Source: Calliopum simillimum (taxonomy: Eukaryota > Arthropoda > Insecta > Diptera > Lauxaniidae). From it: a DNA stretch of 64,000 nucleotides. Below, one piece after another: positions 45,327 to 55,229 of the stretch. Position 1 is the first letter of the stretch. Each line of letters opens with the position of its first letter. Where the stretch lies: assembly GCA_951812925.1 (NCBI GenBank), contig OX638368.1, positions 69,030,569-69,094,568 of the forward strand, read 5' to 3'. Under the pieces are notes generated by a model. That model had not been told where the DNA came from. It did not search any database and was given only the letters and a program-made list of their open reading frames with translations. The translations under genes were made by a program, and so were the position numbers.

Positions 45327-46894
45327 AATACGCGTCTTTGCTGAACGCAGTCATGATATCCGTGACCTAACTCAGAACAATTCCAACATTTAATAGTTAC
45401 TTGTTCAACCGCATATACATTTCCAGATTCTTGTTCAGTTGTATCGCTCAGAATGGTTTCGTCCGTCTCTACTTCGGACACAAATTTACATGAGGAAAAA
45501 TTTCTTGAAGAATAATTTGTTTGAACGTCTTTTATAAATTTTTCGTGTTTACGAATTTCGCGGCGTAACATTGAAATGCTCCTAATTTCGAGATGCAAAA
45601 GTTCGTGCCTTAAATCAGGTTTTAAATTTCTAATTATATTCTCGATTAATTCAGGCTCTGGAATAGAAGTTCTTAAACGATCACTGAGGATCATTACTGC
45701 GTCTAAGAATTCATCAAAAGTTTCATTTCCTTTCTGCTTCCTTTTCCTTATGTCATCCATTATTTCAGAATCTGTGAAATGCTCTTTGTATTGTCGGCGC
45801 AAAGCATCGCAAAGAGCAAACCATTCAAGGTTATCATTTTGGCGATGATAACGCCAAAACCACACCCTAGCTTTACCCTCAAACAACGCATAAGCATGCT
45901 GACAAAGGATATTAAAGTTTCCATTTAGTTGGTCGGAAGTCAGAATATTAATTCTATAGATGAATTCGTCGACGGTAAGGTCTTCAGGCGATCCATTGAA
46001 TTTTATTTTCCAGTTATGAATTAATTTTGAAATTTTTTCATTGTCTAGTGAATTTCGATTAAGCGACTCATTGGGCACATTATTTCTTGAACGTGAAGTG
46101 TTCCTGGGAGGAATTCTCCTAGCATTTTCAAAGGGCATGTCTTGCGGAAAGTCTAAATTTCGATTAAAAGAGTCATCGTGTATATTATTCCCTGAACGAG
46201 AAATATTTATTGGCGGATCTTGCCTAGCATTTTCAAAGGACATATTCTGAGGAGAATCTGGAAAATTGTTTCTATTATTTTGGTTTACATTTAAATTTTG
46301 AAATATATTTTGTATTTCAGAAGAAATAGTATTCGCAATTTCGGCTCTGAAATTATTCAATGAGTCAGAAATTAGATACTGAACACGTTGGTCAAACACT
46401 CTGTCGGGTTGAGCGTTACCTATGGTATTTCTTCTAGTTGTAATATCTCTTTGTACTGAAGACGCTTCAGGAACTACAGCAGATGGAGCCTGCGCTTGTG
46501 CATTGGTCACAGCACGCGTTTGTGGTCGATTACGTGGTATTGCACCTCCACGATTGGAAACACCACCACGACTTGAAACACTGCCAGGGGCAGAAATATT
46601 TGGAAGTGCTGCAGCTGCTGCAGTAACACTTTGAACTGGGACATTTTGAGCAGTTCTACCTTGAGCACGATTAGGTATAATAGGAATATCAGAGACAGAA
46701 CATGGTCTACGACACACTGGACATGTTGGACTTGTTTCCACCCATGCACGAATACAATGGTCGTGAAATCTATGCTTGCATGGAATTTCAACGAGCTTCT
46801 CAAAATTGTAAATAACTTCACTACAGACTGTGCATATATTGGAATCCATGTCTAATAAGTTTGGAATGTTTTCCTCGCTTCGAGCAAGAGGCAT
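45194..46894 (-). CDS. gag: Gag polyprotein with N-terminal RING-H2 finger
   Basis: 566 residues from the ATG at 46894. The frame stays open upstream to 46966 but has no ATG there. Residues 21-61 form a RING-H2 finger: C21-C24-C39-H41-H44-C47-C58-C61, the spacing of E3 ubiquitin ligase RINGs. Residues about 120-300 are low-complexity, with two diverged copies of a FPQ(D/N)MSFENAR-type repeat. A retrotransposon capsid domain follows (WKIKFNGSPEDLTVDEFIYR; ALFEGKARVWFWRYH; RRQYKEHF). The C-terminus has a CCHC knuckle (CWNCSELGHGYHDC) and a second Cys-rich motif (CYGCGAPETYRPSCPKC). Gag builds the particle and binds RNA. It overlaps pol by 133 bp. The RING is not a usual gag part; its role is unknown. 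Confidence 0.92.
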   Translation of the reverse strand: MPLARSEENIPNLLDMDSNICTVCSEVIYNFEKLVEIPCKHRFHDHCIRAWVETSPTCPVCRRPCSVSDIPIIPNRAQGRTAQNVPVQSVTAAAAALPNISAPGSVSSRGGVSNRGGAIPRNRPQTRAVTNAQAQAPSAVVPEASSVQRDITTRRNTIGNAQPDRVFDQRVQYLISDSLNNFRAEIANTISSEIQNIFQNLNVNQNNRNNFPDSPQNMSFENARQDPPINISRSGNNIHDDSFNRNLDFPQDMPFENARRIPPRNTSRSRNNVPNESLNRNSLDNEKISKLIHNWKIKFNGSPEDLTVDEFIYRINILTSDQLNGNFNILCQHAYALFEGKARVWFWRYHRQNDNLEWFALCDALRRQYKEHFTDSEIMDDIRKRKQKGNETFDEFLDAVMILSDRLRTSIPEPELIENIIRNLKPDLRHELLHLEIRSISMLRREIRKHEKFIKDVQTNYSSRNFSSCKFVSEVETDETILSDTTEQESGNVYAVEQVTIKCWNCSELGHGYHDCVQQRRVFCYGCGAPETYRPSCPKCSKKTENGKVDVRRANSGHPNPTRPRN

Positions 46895-47713
46895 TTTTAT
46901 ATGTGAAAGTAAAAAAAAATATGAAAATGAACTCAAAAAGAAAAATACTATTTTTATTTTTGACAACTATGCAGTCCACGAATATCTCGTTAACCAGCGA
47001 GAATGCTTAAGGAAGATATAAAAAATAAGTAAAACTTTCCTTATTATTTTAGTCGCTCGAATTGTTATATACAGTATCAATTCATCTGAGAACACATGAC
47101 AATAATTCATCGTGTATCAAAATTTTTAGAAATTTCAAAATAAGTGTAATGAATGGAAGTGATTTAATTTAAGCACTACTCAGCGAAGCAATATAGGTTG
47201 AAGGAAAAGCAAAGAAAATGTATAGGTTATTCAAAACGATGGCAAAAAAAAATTCAAAAAATTTTGTTGCGGTATAAGAAAACTCTTCTTAAGTGAGTTA
47301 CTCTCAAAAATATATCCAAGATAAAATCTCCAACTTTTGAAAAAGTAATCCTAAAATTTGCCAACAACTGATGTCATAAAGGTACGATTTCAAAATTATT
47401 CAAAACCGAAAAATCCACATAATAACAAAAATCATTGGTACTATTGACTTTGAAACTAAAAAAAAAATTAGAAAGATTTGTCATAATTTTGTGGCAAGTA
47501 TCCAAAACAATCCAGATAAACCAGAATCCAACAAAATTGAACAATTAATAAAAATAACTAGAGATGGCAAAAATAATCGATAATTAGCACTAATGAAGAT
47601 AAAGGGGATCAACTGCTTTTTTACTTATTGACTTTTTTGTAATTAATGAAAAAAGTAACAAAAACCACAATTTTAGCTGCTGATGTCCAGCTGCCGAGTT
47701 AAGCTGTTGATGT
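46895..47713 (-). other. 5' untranslated leader of the retrotransposon
   Basis: About 820 bp between primer site and gag start with no long frame. Such leaders usually hold packaging signals; none can be assigned from sequence alone. Confidence 0.6.
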
Positions 47714-47731
47714 GCCCCACGATGGGCGCCA
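47714..47731 (-). promoter_or_regulatory. Primer binding site, tRNA-Lys type
   Basis: Eight bases inside the 5' LTR the minus strand reads TGGCGCCCATCGTGGGGC, complementary to the 3' end of insect tRNA-Lys(CUU) as I recall it, with one mismatch. Here minus-strand cDNA synthesis would begin. Confidence 0.85.
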
Positions 47732-47739
47732 TTTAACTA

Positions 47740-50453
47740 TGTAACGAAATCTGCCTCTTCGAGGCCCACATCCCTAGGACCGGTTCTTCACACCTAGTTT
47801 TCGTCGGTCGTAGCTCAGGGAAAATGGGGGGGTACTTGGCCTATGGATATGGACGACAAGCTACATAAATTAAAAATTGTGTGAAGGGTAAGATATTATA
47901 ACCAAAAAACCAGAAATTAAACAAACATTCACGATCAAAAGCCACTGATTATCGATTACAGAACAAAATTAAATCTATTGAACCTAATTGGGGATGCCGG
48001 GGCGTTTAAATAACCTAACTGGAGGAACACTAGATGGTATTGGTTCCAACCTCTTTACCCACCCAACCTGCTAACATGATAGGGATCTTAGTATGCTAGC
48101 CCACTTTGCCTTCAACCTACTTCGCCTTCGTGCTTAAATAATTAGACTTACAAAGATGTCATTTTTAAACGTTATAACATTTTATTTAAATAAAGAGAGG
48201 AAAAAAAAATGCTTAAGAATATTGTTCACATCGAGCCTTAGCAATGAAAGATACTCTTACAAAAATTAATTTTTATGCTATCGATAACTTTCAACAATGT
48301 TTTAACATGATCGAGTTCAGATAGATATTAAATATAAAACAATAATAGAAATATAGAAAATAATCGAATGCTTATTGCTATGTTTTAAGTGTTCATCAAC
48401 TTTAACGTTTTAAAATTTGTGCATGTCCAGTGACTAACTCTGTAGTAACTAACTCTATGCGATATTAAATGTCAAATAGACCAAAAGAAGAAAACAAAAA
48501 TTTAAGCTCTGCATTTCTATGCAACTTGACATATGCAATTCTTTCATTTGTTTACATATCTCACTTTTTGTGTTTTAGGTTTTTAAGAAACAAAAACTGA
48601 GAGTATTAAAGATAGCGTAAACGATAAATTATAATAGAATTTTTGTTACTCACTCTTACTCCTAGACACGACAGCAGGCCTGATGTTTTGTTGTTGGAGC
48701 TGTATCTCGTAACCTGTTAAACCAATGTTATTAACATACAAAGCAAATTGTTTTTGTTTCTGATTACCTATTTCTTTTCTTATGAAAATGTAAACGAGAG
48801 CAACTTTTTTTTCTCTTTTACGTTGTAAAATAATTCTACTTTTACTTATGTTTGTTGCTGTATGCTTTCATTCATAATTTTGGTTACTTTTTTTAAAAAA
48901 AACATTTTCATAAAAAAAAATATTAGTATCTTTAGTGATCAAATACAGTAGTGGCCGAACTTATTATGTCAACTTTATGAAAAAAACTTTGCATTTGTAA
49001 ATCTAAATCTTTAGTTTCTGGTTAAAACCAAAATGTTTTCAATGATTAATTTTTCTAAATAATTTAATGTATGTAACTTCCATCTTCAAATAAAAATTAT
49101 GTTTAACTTTCAAATTCTCTTTTCTAATACAAAATTATTTTGAAATTTTGTTTTTCAATATCGATATGATATTATAGAAAGCAAATTATTAAAGATTTGG
49201 ATTATTAAGGTGCAAAATTTTGTTTTCTTTCAGTATTGTCTATATATATATCGTTTTTATCTCATTTAAGCAAGTTTTAAGTCTTAAATTTACGTAATTT
49301 ATCACTATTTATGAATTATAAATTTATATGTACATATATATCGCGCATTTCAAAGTTTATTTCAAAGTTTATTAATATTTTGTTCTTATAGAGGTATGTA
49401 TTTTTATAGGTTTGTATTTTTAAAGGTAAGTTTTATATGATATAAGTTTAGTTTAGTGTAAGACAATGTTATATATGTAAACTTTTTTCTTTGTTTTTGT
49501 TTTTCAGTTTTGATCTTGCGTTAGGAATTTTTTGTTTTCTGTTTTTATCTTACGTTAGGTATTATTCTTCCACTGCATTATGTGATTTTATTGTGCAAAA
49601 TTATATTAAATTAATCGTAGTATTATATGAGTCTAAGGATTTGTATGGGTGGACATATTTTATGTAAAAAGAACAGATTTATATATCCTTATGATATATA
49701 GCATCTAAATCTGAAAAATTTGTATATGAATTATAAATGATCTTATCTGTTTTCTTCCTTTTTCCATTATTTGACCATTTAAGGCTTTTTCAACTATCTG
49801 CAGCGATGAAGTCGGCGATGAGGTTATGGGGGTGCTCCAATTGTAGAACTACTCCGGAGCTTTCGATGGATGAATATTGTTGTACTCAGGATATTCGGGA
49901 ATCTGCTGGTACTTCTCTTGTACAAAAATAGGGGTTCCACGACAGAAAGAAATGTCTGTCTGAGTATATTATGTGTTGTTTCCGAGTATATATGCAAGAT
50001 AACGTATATATATTTCTTGGACTCGGTGGTAACTTTTACGGTTTTTGATTAACTTAAATATTACACAAAAAACTTTACTATTTTGCTTATTTTTCGGTGA
50101 CTGTCCACCACTTGAACGAATTTACTACGATCAAAAAAGATTTTTCAGTATGAAATACTAAATACTTGCACGTCTTTGCTGTTCGCGTTCTCCAAGAATA
50201 AGGGCCGATCTTTTCCGGAAACTAGGCAGACATTACATTTGGGCCCACGTTTTCATATGTCATTACAACTTACAGTTCTTTTACAACAGGGTGAACAATT
50301 GGATTGTGTCTCGGGTGAAACATGGATATGAATATTCAGAATGACATGCAACTTTTAAGTTTGACGTTAGTTGAAAGCAAAAATTTAGTTCTTTGAAACT
50401 TTTAAGTTGATCAAAAAAAAAAATTTTATCATTAACTGGATATCACCCTCACA
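47740..50453 (-). repeat. 5' LTR (in element orientation)
   Basis: Same length and near-identical sequence to 39086-41799. Transcription is expected from here on the minus strand toward gag. I could not place a promoter with confidence. Confidence 0.95.
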
Positions 50454-50752
50454 CGTTTGAGTGATAACCTGGGAGAGTAGGTTCAAACCCCAGACAAGAA
50501 ATTTTTTTTTTAATTATTTTTTTTTTTTTTTTTAAGTGCATTCGAATCCCAGACAAGGTTTTTTTTTTAAGTTAAAGCAAATATTTGACATTCCATCAAA
50601 CAGATATCAGTTTTGGCCCAATCAACAATATTTCAAGGTCCAATTAAAGGCATATTAATGTATACCGAAATTTGTTAATTATTAACAAATATTTTCTAAA
50701 ATGTTCAATCAAATATATTTCTTTGATGGAAACATACTCTTTTCTCAGTGTA

Positions 50753-51775
50753 TGAAATGTATTTAGTTTTGTCAAAGTTACGTTAATTTTGTAATACCTA
50801 ATTATCGCGAATAAGCCATCCACATATATTGTCATAAATCTCGGTTTTACGTCAAGTGCTTCTAGTGATTTGTCCAGTTATTCTTCCATAACTATATCAG
50901 CAACAATTGGTGATACTGGTGAGCCCATTGGCATTCCTTTTAACTGTAAACAAGTCTTTCCGTCATGTTTAAAATACCTGCTGCCCTTTATACAAAATTC
51001 TAGGGCTTTCATAAATAGTTTTTTTGTCATTTTCGTGTGTTTTTCGATTAAAGTCCATTTTTCTTCTATAATTTTGATAGCAAAATCTACTAGTATATTA
51101 GGGAATAAAGATACTACGTCAAATGAGACCATAATCTCGTCGTCATTTAGTCTGTTTTTAAAGTCTACTGCGTCTCTTACATTATATATCGAGAATTTAG
51201 TAATATTTTTTAAAATCTTAACTAAGTATTTGCATAAATCATATGATGGGGAATTGATGGATGCGCAAATAGGCCTGAGTGGTGTGTCTTCTTTATGAAT
51301 CTTTGGTAGTCCGTAAATCCTTGGTGCTGTTGCATTTGTCGAAGTCATCTGTGATTTTTCATTCGTCATTATAGCTTTTTCTATGATAATTTTTTCCACG
51401 ATTTCATTATTTTTAGTCTGTAGCGATGAAGTTGGATCCGTTTTGTTTTGTTTATGTGTAGTTATGTCTCTTAATAATATTCTCATTTTTTTTATCGTAG
51501 TCGTTCTAGTTCATTGCAACCATGATGTTTCCCTTGTCCGAATTCAAAATTAATATGTCTTTGTTTTTGCCTAAAAATTGTTTTGTTTTGCCCACTGTGC
51601 TTACGATCATTCTTTTTCATTCATTTTTTTTAACACGTTTCTCCATAATTGTAGTCAATCTTACTCTTGCTGTTTCTTTTTCTGCTAGTGTTTGTATAAA
51701 GTCTTCTCCTTGGGCGATGCAACTGAATGTTGGGAATTTTTCTTTTGTCGTAGGCAATGCATATTTGGGTCCATG
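50753..51775 (-). pseudogene. PLE-A reverse transcriptase segment
   Basis: Reads from GPKYALPTTKEKFP near 51775, through KQFLGKNKDILILNSDKG near 51590, to the core frame from 51486: PRIYGLPKIHKEDTPLRPI (PLE motif), SFDVVSLFPNI (catalytic Asp motif A), KGMPMGSPVSPIVADIVM and, after an in-frame stop at about 50878, TIYVDGLFAII where YVDD would be expected (second Asp is Gly). The frame is also broken near 51490 and 51610. It belongs to the Penelope/Poseidon type by its PKIHK motif. Catalytically dead. The frame continues to NTFH at the TA element boundary. Confidence 0.9.
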
Positions 51776-51879
51776 ATTTCGACTATCGATAGATAGTAAC
51801 TGAATGAATTTGACTATCGAATGATTTTTTTCGTTCATAAACGATTTTACTGAATGAAATTTTCTGGCGCATTCCCTTC

Positions 51880-52640
51880 ATTTCATTTCATTTATTTGAT
51901 ACAATATGTTAGCATATACGAATACAAGTTCTTTTAAATGCAATAGATTAAATTAAGATAACAAATTAAGCTTAGTGTTTACATTTTACATTAAATCACA
52001 ATAATAATGATCAACATATAAAAGCACAAAATTTTACACAAATACCTAAATAACTAGTCATGGTCAAAAGTATTAAAAAACATCCTTAACATATTTGAGA
52101 ACTAACGGCTAATGTAAAAAATAAGAAAGAAAGAAGATGAGAAAAAAAAGTATATAAAATAAGTATGAGGTAAGAAAGTTAAGAGTAGTAGTGAAAGATT
52201 AGCTGCCTAAACTTTTTACAGTTGGATTCACATTTGAGGTGACGTGGAAGGGAGTTCCATAGACGAATAGTGCGAACAAAAAACAGTCTTGAGGAGGTTA
52301 AATACTTAAAAAAGGGATAATGATATTATGATTTCGGATTTGCTGACCGAATTGTAATTTTTCATATAAGTAATTTGGTGTCCTGGTATATACAATTTTA
52401 TGCAAAAAGATCAAGTTTCTAACACTGAAATAGTCAGTTAGACTACATTTAAGAAGACATTTACTATATTATGAGATATGGTCAAATCTGCTTAGGCCAT
52501 ACATATATCGCGTTGCATTGTTAAATGCAATTTGCAACTTGTGGAAAGAGTGGGAATTGAGCTTAGGGTAGACATTTTCAGAATATGATATGGCAGGCAT
52601 TATCCCTAATTTAGAATTTACTAAAATGAGATACTAAGGA
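51880..52640 (-). pseudogene. 3' end of a non-LTR retrotransposon (LINE)
   Basis: The minus strand encodes the C-terminal part of a LINE polyprotein after the RT: SFHKLQIAFNNATRYMYGLS, RFDHIS, then RNLIFLHKIVYTRTPNYLYE, KLQFGQQIRNHNIIIP, and FVYGTPFHVTSNVNPTVK, with stops and a frameshift near 52460 and 52320. The 3' end at about 51880 carries an ATGAAATGAAATGAA tail, typical of LINE tails. 5' truncated, dead. The clade is uncertain (Jockey/CR1/L2-like). Confidence 0.75.
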
Positions 52641-53036
52641 TTTTAAAAAACTGTATATATTGTACTTATTTAGTATAAAATGTATAGCCGAAAACTTAAG
52701 AAAATATGAATTATTTTAATCAAAATTTACTAAATTCACTTAGCTAAGAGATCATATTAAGTATATTCAATGCACTGAATGCAAATTTTTAATGAAAAAA
52801 ACGGTAAGTAACTAAAACAAATACATTTTTCTTAAAAAAATTAAAGTAAACTATTGAAAGCCAAGATTGCTGTTTAAAAAAATAATTTGATCAACTTTTG
52901 ACCTTTTAGCCTATATCTTCTGTCGTTAATGATTTGGCCAGCCTTGGAGAAAGCTCTGGAAAAGCCATAGGGTGAAACAAAATCAGTTAAATCATTTTCG
53001 TGCATTACTTATTCATTGCTAAAAACAAAAGAATTC

Positions 53037-53175
53037 AATCATTTTCATTACTAAAAATCGTTCATGAATGATTTATTCATTCAGTCGTTTTCGTTCATTA
53101 CTAAAAATCGTTCATTAATGGTTTTTTCATTCAGTCGTTTTCGTTCATTACTAAAAATCGTTCATGAATGGTTTT
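53037..53175. repeat. Tandem repeat of about 62 bp, 2-3 units
   Basis: TCATTACTAAAAATCGTTCAT followed by AATG and a TTCATTCAGTCGTTTTCG block recurs near 53038, 53095 and 53145. Same words occur inverted at the left end of this element. Confidence 0.75.
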
Positions 53176-53253
53176 TTTAAAACAATCGAATGAATGAATT
53201 TTTGCAAACTATCGAATAACTCGATAGATTTTATGCGATAGTACCCATCACTA

Positions 53254-53392
53254 TGTGCAAGTAACCAGCGTATGTCTTGTGGGATTTCTTTGTCTGTGTT
53301 GTTAATAAGCCACTCAGATTTATTGTTGGTAAAGTTAAGCTTTTCTTGTTGAATTATTTTGTTGAATTTGTTTGAGTGTATTTGTGTGATTT
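53254..53392 (-). pseudogene. PLE-A N-terminal segment
   Basis: Minus strand frame with SNKFNKIIQQEKLNFTN, KSEWLINNTDKEIPQ and DIRWLLA, which leads into the conserved GPKYALP block once the inserted element is skipped. It begins exactly at the head-to-head junction with PLE-B, so the true start codon is missing. Confidence 0.65.
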
Positions 53393-54012
53393 TTGTTAAA
53401 AGAGTATTTGACATTAGTGACAAAGTTTTTCACAAACACAACGAAGAAAAAGTTTTAAATATTTTGACCAAAAATGACTTCCCACATAAAGAATCTTTTA
53501 AGAAATTATAAAAACGAACGTAACCCACCAGACAAAACGGATAGCCAACCAAAAATATTTAAAAGCTTGACCTAAGTATATACAAGGCTATTCTGAAAGA
53601 TTTGGAAAATCTGACTTTTACAATAAAGAAAAATATAGGATGGCAAATAAAACGGACAACACTTTAAAACAATTATTTAGTAACACAAAATGCAAAATTG
53701 ACAAATCGAATTTAATATATCAAATTTCGTGCTTAGGCCCTCCTGACGGATCCAACGTATGCAAAAAAGTATATGTTGGAACAACTAAGACTAAATTACG
53801 AACCGGATTATCAGAACATAAATCGGACTATAAAGCGAGAGATAAACCACTTGAACAAAAAACCGCACTTGCAGCCCACTGTACGAAAACTGGACACTCT
53901 CCCAATTTAGACGACGTTAGAATGCTGCAACAAGAACAAAATTATGCGCGAAGGTATACACTCGAAATGTTACACATAATAAACACACCAATACAACATC
54001 GACTCAATTACA
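53393..54012 (+). pseudogene. PLE-B GIY-YIG endonuclease (largely intact domain)
   Basis: The upstream part (53393-53639) has the EEKVLNIL-KNDFPHK block but several stops. From 53640 a frame of 130 codons covers the endonuclease: YQISCLGPPDGSNVCKKVY, VGTTKTKLRTGLSEHKSD and AAHCTKTGHSPN, ending LEMLHIINTPIQHRLNY. The GIY-YIG motif appears as IYQIS...VYVG, with the downstream Arg in LRTGLSEH. The C-terminus is replaced at 54013 by the inserted element. A PLE endonuclease nicks DNA at its target for TPRT. Without an RT upstream this copy is dead. Confidence 0.85.
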
Positions 54013-54034
54013 CACAAAAAAAAAAGTTCTAAAA

Positions 54035-54375
54035 CCAAATGAAAACGTATTTAAATCAAAAACTTTCCGATATGAAAGGACGCCAAAGAGGTTTGTATTT
54101 AAATCAAAAACAAGAGTTTTTAAATCAAAAACCCAAAAACGTTTTCGAATCAAACACAAGTGTTTTAAATCAAGAACATATGTGTTTTTCCATCAAAAAC
54201 AAGCGCTTTAATATACAAAACAAGCGTTTTTAAACCAAAAACAAATGTGTTTTTACACCAAAAACAAGAGCTATGATTTCAAAAACAAGTGTTTTGAACC
54301 AAAAATATATGTGTTTTATATCGAGAACTAGTGTTTTAGTATTAAATACAAGTGCTTTTAAATCAAAAACTAAAA
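54035..54375 (+). repeat. Minisatellite of about 20-29 bp units
   Basis: About fifteen imperfect units of the form TTTTAAATCAAAAACAAG(T/A)G lie inside the left end of the element. The 64-codon frame across it (repeating LNQK) is a by-product. Subterminal repeats like this are common in Foldback-type elements. Confidence 0.85.
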
Positions 54376-54623
54376 CATATAAAATATCAATAAAAACGCG
54401 TTTATATTCCTTTCATAAACATATATGCACATTTTATTTTATAATAATTTGAATACATTTTCATTTTAAAACAAATATTTCAGTAAAACGAACATATTAG
54501 GTGTCTCTAAAATAAACCTATGACTATTGGCGGAAAACGTTTTTCGCCTCACTAATAACTTCTCTCGAAATTCCAGTCTAAGCCCTAAGTGTTGTATCAA
54601 CTTCTCCGAAATATCGTCTCTTC
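54376..54623. other. Less AT-rich stretch after the minisatellite
   Basis: On the minus strand it continues the candidate exon below (AFKKRRYFGEVDTTLRA is open in one frame) but soon meets stops. No further exon found. Confidence 0.3.
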
Positions 54624-54817
54624 TTAAAGGCACCTAAATGTTACGCCAGTCGCTGAATTATGTAGAAAGAAAAAAAAATTATTGATTTAGAAGGCAGCCA
54701 TTTTGACTTTGCGCAATACTTACATTTTATTTCCCCAAACACAGCTTCTAGTTTAGAACTTTTTAATAAGTCCAACAGTTGAGCACTGTCCTCTTCTTTT
54801 TTGTCAATAGCTTGCAT
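54624..54817 (-). CDS. Candidate 5' exon(s) of a host-type gene, captured or decayed
   Basis: An ATG at 54817 opens 31 codons (MQAIDKKEEDSAQLLDLLKS, then SKLEAVFGEIK) ending at a good donor, GTAAGTATT (54723). A fly-sized intron of 71 bp ends at ACATAATTCAG (acceptor 54653). The next exon then reads STGVTFRCL and stops at 54624. An alternative acceptor (54634) would instead give AFKKRRYFGEVDTTLRA and stop. Composition and splice sites look genic, unlike the surroundings, but no family is recognised and the frame ends quickly. Either a small gene, or a gene fragment carried by the element. Confidence 0.3.
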
Positions 54818-55229
54818 TCTTTATTAACATTTATTTCATTAAAAGAAATACAAAATAATTTTCACTAAAATTGTTAGTTTGTGCGTCAAACTTTTTCGAA
54901 TCAGTGTTGCCGCTGCCTTAAAAAAAGAGTATCTTGGGAAAATCAAAAATGTATCAAAATGAAAAAAAAAAGTATTGAAAAGAATGCAATCAAAAGGCGT
55001 CGAAAGGCGAAGAAGTCCAGAATAGTCCTCAGCTGTTGAACTTATTGAGAAGCAGGTGTAGTAACATTTGGGTGCCTTAATATTTAAGAAGTGATTACAT
55101 ATCGCAAAATTTAATATTATCCGTTTATGTTGACTTTAAGGACACTTTATATGTTTTCCTTAAACGAAACTTGTTTTACTAATATTTAAGTTCTAGTTCT
55201 GAATATATTATCGAAAAGTGTAGCCAGTT
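54818..55229. other. Upstream flank of the candidate exon
   Basis: Includes TCAGTGTTGCCGCTGCC near 54901, resembling the hAT MITE end CAGTGTTGCCAA found at 61009. No further gene. Confidence 0.3.

Larger units (their letters stand above)
39086..50453 (-). mobile_element. Intact Ty3/gypsy LTR retrotransposon, Ulysses/Osvaldo-like, 11.4 kb
   Basis: Two 2714 bp LTRs (39086-41799 and 47740-50453) enclose gag and pol on the minus strand. The element is flanked by a 4 bp duplication CGTT (39082-39085, 50454-50457). LTRs differ at very few sites (A/G near 39787 versus 48441 and T/C near 40431 versus 49086 among those I noticed), so insertion is recent. Unusually long LTRs plus a tRNA-Lys-like primer site are traits of the Ulysses/Osvaldo group. 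No env frame fits in the 137 bp between pol and the 3' LTR. All visible parts needed for transposition are present. Confidence 0.93.
38029..50750. mobile_element. TA-flanked TIR element (1.35 kb) split by the LTR retrotransposon
   Basis: CACTGAGAAAACAGTATG at 38029 and the inverse of CACTGAGAAAAGAGTATG ending at 50750 are its two ends, with TA on each side (38027-38028, 50751-50752). Removing it, with one TA, leaves the PLE reading frame intact, so both ends are exact. It is partly palindromic: GTTAATAATTAACAAAT words and tRNA-like B boxes followed by CAGACAAG lie near both ends. Its 1350 bp are split by 39086-50453. Confidence 0.85.
51776..53253. mobile_element. Element inserted in PLE-A, with LINE cargo
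   Basis: Interrupts the PLE between WLLA and GPKYALP. The right end AGTGATGGGTACTATCG (minus strand) and left end CGACTATCGATAG share CTATCG(A) words, giving imperfect inverted ends. TAGTGATGG would suit a hAT terminus, but no duplication is seen. The outer parts are rich in TTCATTAC / TCGTTCATGAATG repeats. Confidence 0.55.
12732..53392 (-). mobile_element. PLE-A: one Penelope-like element split by five insertions
   Basis: Pieces, 5' to 3' on the minus strand: 53392-53254 (N-terminal), 51775-50753 (reverse transcriptase), 38028-37719 (RT thumb/linker), 34216-33796 (GIY-YIG endonuclease) and 13286-12732 (endonuclease end and 3' region with hammerhead core). They are collinear with each other and with PLE-B. 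Removing the TA-flanked insertion at 38029-50750 leaves one uninterrupted frame at the RT junction. Removing the Helentron and the 20.5 kb insert gives the sequences found uninterrupted in PLE-B. The pieces therefore belong to one ancient insertion, not several. Confidence 0.8.

Noticed and set aside
39086..50453. Two 2.7 kb direct repeats as a segmental duplication or assembly duplication
   Set aside because: They have TG...CA ends, bracket gag-pol and a tRNA-Lys-type primer site, and the whole is flanked by a CGTT duplication. They are LTRs.
53393..54012. Intact, active PLE
   Set aside because: The endonuclease domain is open, but the RT is missing by 5' truncation and the C-terminus is cut by an insertion.
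54035..54233. Gln/Asn-rich repeat protein
   Set aside because: The LNQK repeats are translation of a non-coding minisatellite; the frame has no upstream or downstream extension.
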